This document shows positions 58,823 to 64,000 of a stretch of 64,000 bases of DNA, piece after piece. The translations under genes and the position numbers were made by a program. The notes below the pieces were generated by a model that saw nothing but the letters and a program-made list of their open reading frames with translations, had not been told where the DNA came from and did no database searches. Each line of letters begins with the position of its first letter. Position 1 is the stretch's first letter. The stretch spans positions 248,001-312,000 of the forward strand of contig NZ_JAPAAF010000001.1 of NCBI RefSeq assembly GCF_025907915.1, read 5' to 3'. The stretch comes from Gaoshiqia sediminis. Lineage in GTDB: Bacteria; Bacteroidota; Bacteroidia; Bacteroidales; Prolixibacteraceae.

Positions 58823-61243
58823 TTACACGAGTTCAGGGAACCGTTTGACATCGGTTTCGTGCATCATTTGATAAACGGTTTCGAAAATGCGTTCCACGTT
58901 GGGTTTCGAAAAATATTCGCCGTCGATACCGTAGGCCGGGCGGTGCTCCATAGCCGGTAGGGTGCGGGGCGCGGTGTCCAGGTAGTCGAAGGCTTGCTGT
59001 TCTTCCAACACTTTTTGCATCATGTAGGCTGTACCGCCACCCGGAACATCTTCGTCCATAAAAATTACCTTGTTGGTTTTTTTGATGGATTTCAGGATTG
59101 AGTGGTTGACATCGAAGGGCATCAGCGTTTGCACGTCGATCACCTCCACCGAAATATTCTTCACTTCCTGTAACAGATGGGCGGCTTTGACGGCATGGTG
59201 GGCATTCCAGCCGTATGTCACCAGCGTTACATCGGTCCCTTCGTGCAAAATTTCGGGCACGCCCAGCGGCACCCTGAATTCGCCGAGGTTTGAAGGTAAC
59301 GGTTCTTTCACGTTGTAGCCTTTCAGCGGTTCGATTACCAGGGCCGGGTCGTTGGCCTGGAGCAGGGTGTTGTAAAAACCGGCAGCCTGGGTCATGTTGC
59401 GGGGTACGCACAGGTAAACGCCACGCATGGAGCCCAGAATCAACTGCATGGGCGATCCGGCATGCCAGATGCCCTGCAACTGGTGGCCGCGTGTGCGGAT
59501 AATCAGCGGAGCTGCCTGCTTGCCCATGGTGCGGTATTGCATACAAGCCAAATCGTCGCTCAGGGTCGATTGCGCATAGATCAGGTAGTCGAGGTACTGG
59601 ATTTCGGCAATGGGCCGGAAACCGCGCAGGGCAAGGCCAATACCCTGTCCGATGATGGTTGTTTCGCGGATGCCGGTGTCCGATACCCGTTCGATGCCGT
59701 ATTTTTCCTGCATGCCTTTCATGCCTTGGTTTACCCCGCCCAGCTTGCCGGTATCTTCGCCAAAAGTCACCAGGTTGGGGTGCTTGCTGAATAACACATC
59801 GAAGTTTTTGTTCAGGATGTCGGAGCCGTTCAGTTCGGCCGGATGTTCCTGGTATTGCGCCGGAATGGCTCTCACCCTCAAGGCCGAGTCGTTGCCTTCG
59901 CGGTGAAGCTGACCGTTGTAAAAGCGCTTAGTGCGTTTCTGAAAGTTTTCAACCCATACCCGCAGTTCTTCTTTTTCGGGCTGAAATTCCGAAAAGCCAT
60001 GCAGCTCAAATGTTACGCGTTTGGCCAGGCTGAACAGGGCCCGGCGCGTTGGGAACACCTTGTGGCGGATACTTTCCAGTTCTTCGGTGTGATCAAGCCG
60101 GTTGGCCGAATGGTTTTTAAGGTGATACAGGATTCGCGAGAGGCTTTCGGTTTCCTCCGCAAAGCTGTCGGCGTAATGGTTCCAGGCATTGTCGCGAGCT
60201 TCGCGGGCAGCTTTTGCCGCTTGCTTTTCAATTTTAGTGAGGGTTTCGTCGTCGGTTTCACCGGTACTTAGCAACCAGTTTTTAAACTGTACCAGACAAT
60301 CAAATTCGTTTTCCCACTCCAGTCGCTCTTTCGATTTGTAGCGCTCGTGCGAACCCGAAGTGGAATGCCCCAATGGTTGGGTCACTTCCTGAATATGGAA
60401 CAATACCGGCGTTTGTGTGTCGCGGCAATAGGTAATTCCTTCGGTAAAAGTCTTCAACAGGTTGGGATAGTCCCATCCCTTGCAAGTGTAAATAGTTATG
60501 CCATTGGTTCCTTCTTCTCGCTGAAAACCTTTTAACGTTTCCGAGATGCTGGCTTTGGTCGTTTGCAGCTCAATAGGGACGCTGATGCCATAGCCATCGT
60601 CATAAACGGCTACGGCCAAAGGGACTTGCATGACACCGGCTGCGTTGATGGTTTCGAAAAACATGCCTTCTGATGTGCTGGCGTCGCCAATGGAGCCAAA
60701 GGCTACTTCGTTGCCGGTGACATTGTTGCGGAGGTGTTTTTTCAGTTCGGGTTTTTGGCGCACCAGTTTTGAGGCTTGCGCCAGCCCGAGCAAGCGGGGC
60801 ATTTGTCCGGCAGTTGACGAAATATCTGACGCCGAATTGTACCGGTCGGCCAGATTTTTGATTTCGCCGTTTTCGTCGATATTTTGCGTGCTGAAATGGT
60901 TATTGAAGTTGCGTCCGCCGGTGGAGGGATTGTAATGAAAGTCGGTGTCGCCGTAAATCATGGCAAAAAATTCTTCGGGTTGAAGCAATCCCAGGGCCAG
61001 CATGAAGGTCTGGTCGCGGTAGTAGCCCGAACGCCAGTCTCCTTTTTGGAAGGCTTTGGCATAGGCTATCTGTGCCAGTTCTTTCCCGTCGCCAAAAATG
61101 CCAAAATGGGCCCGGCCGTTATGCACTTCGCGGCGGCCCAGCAGGCTCAACTGACGACTCAGGTGGGCCAGGTAATAATCATCTAAAGCTGTAGTTGTTA
61201 AATTATCTGTTGTTTCCAAAAGTTCGGCTTTTTCCTGGTACAT
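58823..61243 (-). CDS. Fused alpha/beta 2-oxoacid (branched-chain) dehydrogenase E1 component
   Basis: An enzyme of about 806 residues in which the E1 alpha and beta chains are one polypeptide. The alpha part holds the thiamine-diphosphate motif GSIGDASTSEG...YDDGYGISVP. The beta part begins near residue 480 (NFDVLFSKHPNLVTFGEDTG) and includes GIGLALRGFRPIAEIQYLDY and VTYGWNAHHAVKAA. It decarboxylates a branched-chain 2-oxoacid (or pyruvate) and passes the acyl group to lipoylated E2. No E2 or E3 lies in the window. Start: ATG 61243 (MYQEKAELLETT) is preferred; ATG 61375 would add 44 residues. Confidence 0.85.
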   Translation of the reverse strand: MYQEKAELLETTDNLTTTALDDYYLAHLSRQLSLLGRREVHNGRAHFGIFGDGKELAQIAYAKAFQKGDWRSGYYRDQTFMLALGLLQPEEFFAMIYGDTDFHYNPSTGGRNFNNHFSTQNIDENGEIKNLADRYNSASDISSTAGQMPRLLGLAQASKLVRQKPELKKHLRNNVTGNEVAFGSIGDASTSEGMFFETINAAGVMQVPLAVAVYDDGYGISVPIELQTTKASISETLKGFQREEGTNGITIYTCKGWDYPNLLKTFTEGITYCRDTQTPVLFHIQEVTQPLGHSTSGSHERYKSKERLEWENEFDCLVQFKNWLLSTGETDDETLTKIEKQAAKAAREARDNAWNHYADSFAEETESLSRILYHLKNHSANRLDHTEELESIRHKVFPTRRALFSLAKRVTFELHGFSEFQPEKEELRVWVENFQKRTKRFYNGQLHREGNDSALRVRAIPAQYQEHPAELNGSDILNKNFDVLFSKHPNLVTFGEDTGKLGGVNQGMKGMQEKYGIERVSDTGIRETTIIGQGIGLALRGFRPIAEIQYLDYLIYAQSTLSDDLACMQYRTMGKQAAPLIIRTRGHQLQGIWHAGSPMQLILGSMRGVYLCVPRNMTQAAGFYNTLLQANDPALVIEPLKGYNVKEPLPSNLGEFRVPLGVPEILHEGTDVTLVTYGWNAHHAVKAAHLLQEVKNISVEVIDVQTLMPFDVNHSILKSIKKTNKVIFMDEDVPGGGTAYMMQKVLEEQQAFDYLDTAPRTLPAMEHRPAYGIDGEYFSKPNVERIFETVYQMMHETDVKRFPELV

Positions 61244-61438
61244 GCTTCTTTTTTTGAGATTTTCGGTCAATCGTTTCAATTTCAAATCTGTTTTTATTGC
61301 TTCCCAAAATAACGTTTCAATCTCCGATTTGTTTGAGTAACGATATTCGTGGCAAAGGTGCGGGAATAAAATCACCGGAACAAAACCGAAGGCTTATTTA
61401 GAAAAGGTGGTTGCCTGGTCGTAATGGTAATCAGACGA

Positions 61439-61473
61439 TTTGTTTAAACTTTTAATTAGCGTCTTTAAACAAA
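61439..61473. promoter_or_regulatory. Perfect 10-bp inverted repeat between the divergent E1 and folE genes
   Basis: TTTGTTTAAA (61439-61448) and TTTAAACAAA (61464-61473) are perfect inverted repeats with a 15-base AT-rich spacer. They lie 55 bases before the folE ATG and upstream of the divergent E1 gene, so one dimeric regulator could act on either or both. No T-run is present, so it is not a terminator. Confidence 0.5.
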
Positions 61474-61527
61474 CTCACCGCTTTCTTGTTTATTGATTCT
61501 GAATCACTAAAACAAGGAGGAACGATT

Positions 61528-62259
61528 ATGAAAGTGAACGGTTTTGTAAAGACAGATCACCCCGCCACAAAAGTGAACGGAAACTGTGCCCTTCCCCGGG
61601 TGAATAATTCGGCGAATTATGACCTGATCGGGGACAATCATATAGCCACTTCGATTGATACCCCCCTGCGCGCTGATGCTTTCGTGCTATCGGACGAGGA
61701 AAAAATGGCCATCATCGAAGACAAATTTCGCGACATCATGGAAACGCTGGGACTTGATCTTACCGACGACAGCTTGAGTGGAACGCCTCACCGCGTGGCC
61801 AAAATGTTTGTCCAGGAAATATTTAACGGGCTGAATCCGGCCAACAAACCCAAAATTTCGGTGTTCGATAACAAGTTTAAATACGGCGAAATGCTGGTGG
61901 AACGCAACATCAGCCTGAATTCAACCTGCGAGCACCATTTCCTGCCAATCGTCGGGAAGGCTCATGTGGCCTATGTTTCGAGCGGACAGGTGATCGGCCT
62001 TTCGAAAATTAACCGGATTGTGGATTACTACGCGCGCCGTCCGCAGGTGCAGGAACGGTTGACCGTTCAGATTGCCAACGAGCTGAAGCAGATTTTGAAA
62101 ACCGACGACGTAGCGGTGGTGATCGATGCCAGGCACATGTGCGTTTCGTCGCGCGGCATCGAAGATGAAAGCAGCTCCACAGTAACTGCTGAGTATGGCG
62201 GCATCTTCAAAGAAAAAGAACGACGCGAAGAATTTCTGAGATATGTGACACTGGATTGA
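61528..62259 (+). CDS. folE: GTP cyclohydrolase I
   Basis: A 243-residue cytosolic enzyme converting GTP to dihydroneopterin triphosphate, the first step of folate/tetrahydropterin synthesis. Visible motifs: TPHRVAKMF, NSTCEHHFLPIVGKAHVAY (zinc Cys and His), GLSKINRIVDYYARRPQVQERLT (quoted in part: KINRIVDYYARRPQ) and RHMCVSSRGIED with the second zinc Cys. A non-conserved extension of about 60 residues precedes the core. ATG at 61528 has a strong AAGGAGG at 61514-61520, rare for Bacteroidota, which supports this start over the in-frame ATG at 61486. A terminator follows at 62317. Confidence 0.95.
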   Translation: MKVNGFVKTDHPATKVNGNCALPRVNNSANYDLIGDNHIATSIDTPLRADAFVLSDEEKMAIIEDKFRDIMETLGLDLTDDSLSGTPHRVAKMFVQEIFNGLNPANKPKISVFDNKFKYGEMLVERNISLNSTCEHHFLPIVGKAHVAYVSSGQVIGLSKINRIVDYYARRPQVQERLTVQIANELKQILKTDDVAVVIDARHMCVSSRGIEDESSSTVTAEYGGIFKEKERREEFLRYVTLD

Positions 62260-62316
62260 TTTCAGTCTATTTAATGGGGGAATACTCAGGTTTTTCTGAA
62301 AACTGGCAACCTTTCG

Positions 62317-62346
62317 ACCGGGCAAATGTATTTGTCCGGTTTTTTT
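62317..62346 (+). terminator. Intrinsic terminator after folE
   Basis: ACCGGGCAAAT (62317-62327) pairs with ATTTGTCCGGT (62330-62340), with one G-U pair, followed by T residues to 62346. Confidence 0.85.
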
Positions 62347-62349
62347 CTG

Positions 62350-62458
62350 ACATGCCGCATCGCTGGGATATGGCATGTTGGTCACTACGCGTCGTGACCG
62401 TACCTGGCTTTCCCGGTTGCGGCGTTTCGGGTTTTGCAAGGCACGCAGGGCCAAGGTA
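62350..62458. other. GC-rich, highly folded intergenic segment between folE and purB
   Basis: Three successive inverted repeats: ACATGCC/GGCATGT (62350-62356, 62372-62378), GGTCAC/GTGACC (62380-62385, 62394-62399) and TACCTGGC/GCCAAGGTA with one bulge (62401-62408, 62450-62458). The GC content is clearly above the AT-rich intergenic norm here. No protein is supported in any frame. It could be a structured RNA or a remnant element; I recognise no known RNA family. The remaining bases to 62621 show only a TACCTTTA box near 62590 that might serve purB. Confidence 0.4.
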
Positions 62459-62621
62459 TGTCGTGGCCGGGCGGAAGTTAATGATACTGAAAGGGCAGTG
62501 TAACATCCTTAATCAGAAAGAATAGCTTTTAAATTCCTAAAAGCGATTTCCCTGTCGCACATGCCCGGCTTTAACCGAAAGGCAAAAAATGTTACCTTTA
62601 CGCCGCCAAAAATAAAAAATC

Positions 62622-63968
62622 ATGGAACTGAATTTACTCACTGCAATCACCCCCATAGATGGTCGTTACCGATCGAAAGTTGAAAACCTGCAACTGTACT
62701 TCTCGGAGTATGCGCTGATCAAATACCGCGTGCTGGTTGAGGTTGAATATTTTATCGCCCTGTGCGAACTGCCCTTGCCGCAGTTGGCTGGTTTCGATCA
62801 CAGCCTGTTTGCCAAACTCCGGCAGGTAGTGGCCGACTTTTCGGTGGACGATGCCCAACGGGTGAAAGACATCGAAAAAGTGACCAACCACGATGTGAAA
62901 GCAGTGGAGTACTTCCTGAAAGAAGAATTTGACAAGCTCGGTATTCAATCATACAAAGAATTCATCCACTTTGGGCTGACTTCGCAGGACATCAATAATA
63001 CCGCCGTGCCCAAATCCATTCACGATGCGCTGGATACGGAATATTTTCCGGCGGTGAACGACCTGGTGGACAAGCTGGATGAGCTGGCCGAAGAGTGGAA
63101 AAACATTTCCATGCTGGCAAAAACCCACGGGCAGCCGGCTTCGCCCACCAATCTGGGAAAAGAAATCCGGGTCTTTTCCGAACGCATCAAAAAGCAGCTG
63201 GAACAATTACGCTCCATTAATTGTGATGCCAAGTTTGGCGGGGCAACAGGGAACTTCAACGCTCATCACATTGCCTATCCCGAGATTAGCTGGAAAGCTT
63301 TTGGTAATCATTTCCTGAAAAAATACCTGGGGCTGGAACGGGCGCAATACACCACACAAATTGCCAACTACGACAACCACGCGGCCATTTTTGATGCCCT
63401 GAAACGGGTGAACACCATCATCCTCGATCTCGACCGCGATATGTGGACCTATATTTCGATGGAATACTTCAAGCAAAAAATTAAAGCCGGGGAAGTTGGT
63501 TCGTCGGCCATGCCACACAAAGTGAACCCGATCGATTTTGAAAATTCGGAAGGCAACCTGGGCATTGCCAATGCTTTGTTTGAGCACCTGGCCGCCAAGC
63601 TGCCGGTTTCGCGCCTGCAACGCGACCTGACCGATTCGACGGTGTTGCGCACAATCGGCATGCCGCTGGCACACACGCTCATCGCGGTAAGCTCGACCAT
63701 GCGCGGATTGGATAAATTGTTGCTGAACAAGGATGCCATTGACGCTGACCTGGACAATAACTGGCCGGTAGTGGCCGAGGCTATCCAAACGATCCTGCGC
63801 CGCGAAGGTTATCCGAACCCGTACGAGGCTTTGCGCAACCTGACCCGTGTGAACCGCAAGATCGACCAGCAGGCCATCCACGAGTTTATTGATTCGCTCG
63901 AAATTAGCGGTGAATTGAAAGCTGAATTGAAAAAGATTACCCCGCAGAATTATACCGGGATTTTTTAG
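62622..63968 (+). CDS. purB: Adenylosuccinate lyase
   Basis: A 448-residue cytosolic enzyme of purine synthesis that splits adenylosuccinate and SAICAR with release of fumarate. It begins LTAITPIDGRYRSKVENL and has KTHGQPASPTNLGKE (catalytic His region) and the fumarase/ASL-superfamily signature SSAMPHKVNPIDFENSEGN with the catalytic Ser. Length matches the E. coli-type PurB group. The ATG at 62622 follows AAAAATAAAAAATC without a Shine-Dalgarno. The last 32 bases of the window after the stop show no gene. Confidence 0.96.
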   Translation: MELNLLTAITPIDGRYRSKVENLQLYFSEYALIKYRVLVEVEYFIALCELPLPQLAGFDHSLFAKLRQVVADFSVDDAQRVKDIEKVTNHDVKAVEYFLKEEFDKLGIQSYKEFIHFGLTSQDINNTAVPKSIHDALDTEYFPAVNDLVDKLDELAEEWKNISMLAKTHGQPASPTNLGKEIRVFSERIKKQLEQLRSINCDAKFGGATGNFNAHHIAYPEISWKAFGNHFLKKYLGLERAQYTTQIANYDNHAAIFDALKRVNTIILDLDRDMWTYISMEYFKQKIKAGEVGSSAMPHKVNPIDFENSEGNLGIANALFEHLAAKLPVSRLQRDLTDSTVLRTIGMPLAHTLIAVSSTMRGLDKLLLNKDAIDADLDNNWPVVAEAIQTILRREGYPNPYEALRNLTRVNRKIDQQAIHEFIDSLEISGELKAELKKITPQNYTGIF

Positions 63969-64000
63969 TCCCCGCTCCGAACGCATGTAAATGAAAGATT

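Noticed and set aside
62401-62475. Resemblance of the GC-rich spacer to bacterial SRP RNA
   Set aside because: The GCCAAGG and GCCGGG strings recall 4.5S RNA, but the diagnostic GGAA-loop apical hairpin is missing.
62256-62525. 89-codon frame between folE and purB as a small gene
   Set aside because: It overlaps the folE stop, reads through a clear intrinsic terminator and has no conserved features.

Overview
The window looks like a chromosomal segment of a Bacteroidota bacterium. The evidence is four SusC/SusD pairs, each preceded by an ECF sigma factor and a FecR-type anti-sigma factor, start sites without Shine-Dalgarno sequences, and several TAnnTTTG -7 promoter elements. The gene style suggests a free-living or sediment relative in Marinilabiliales/Prolixibacteraceae, but that placement is inference. 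No rRNA, tRNA, CRISPR array or intact insertion sequence was seen.

Layout. Positions 1-5488 (minus strand) hold conserved chromosomal genes: a YceI / beta-barrel / YceI / Rrf2 operon, a PepD-type dipeptidase and a lipoprotein. Positions 5597-58632 (plus strand) are a head-to-tail array of four polysaccharide-utilisation loci (PULs), each opening with the cassette sigma - FecR - SusC - SusD. PUL1 (5597-17767) adds a GH92 alpha-mannosidase and a PA14-containing GH3. PUL2 (17995-24733) has no enzymes. PUL3 (25024-36562) adds a GH95 enzyme between two esterases. PUL4 (36950-58116) carries a rhamnogalacturonan/pectin set: PL22-like, PL26-like, an (alpha/alpha)6 lipoprotein, a DUF6250-like lipoprotein, GH28, GH105, a CBM9-like/PKD protein, GH78 and an unusual STN-domain esterase. 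Positions 58823-63968 return to core metabolism: fused alpha/beta 2-oxoacid dehydrogenase E1 (minus), folE and purB.

How it should work. Each SusC has an N-terminal STN domain, so substrate binding at SusCD should signal through FecR to the ECF sigma factor, as in FecA/FecR/FecI. Surface or periplasmic lyases, esterases and glycosidases then shorten acetylated, branched glycan. PUL4 fits rhamnogalacturonan I: PL26/PL22 lyases, GH105 removing unsaturated uronates, GH28 and GH78 trimming galacturonate and rhamnose, esterases removing acyl groups. PUL3 would remove alpha-L-fucose or L-galactose caps, and PUL1 alpha-mannose.

Non-coding structure is the most interesting part. The FecR-SusC junctions carry RNA hairpins. 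In PUL1 and PUL4 there are two consecutive hairpins with the same apical loop (CTGTCA twice; CTACCAA twice). The loop differs between PULs but matches within one, and the second hairpin ends about 30 nt before the SusC start. PUL3 has a weaker version and PUL2 a single hairpin. Every SusD is followed by a strong hairpin. A 22-bp-period direct repeat sits on a consensus promoter before the GH95 gene.
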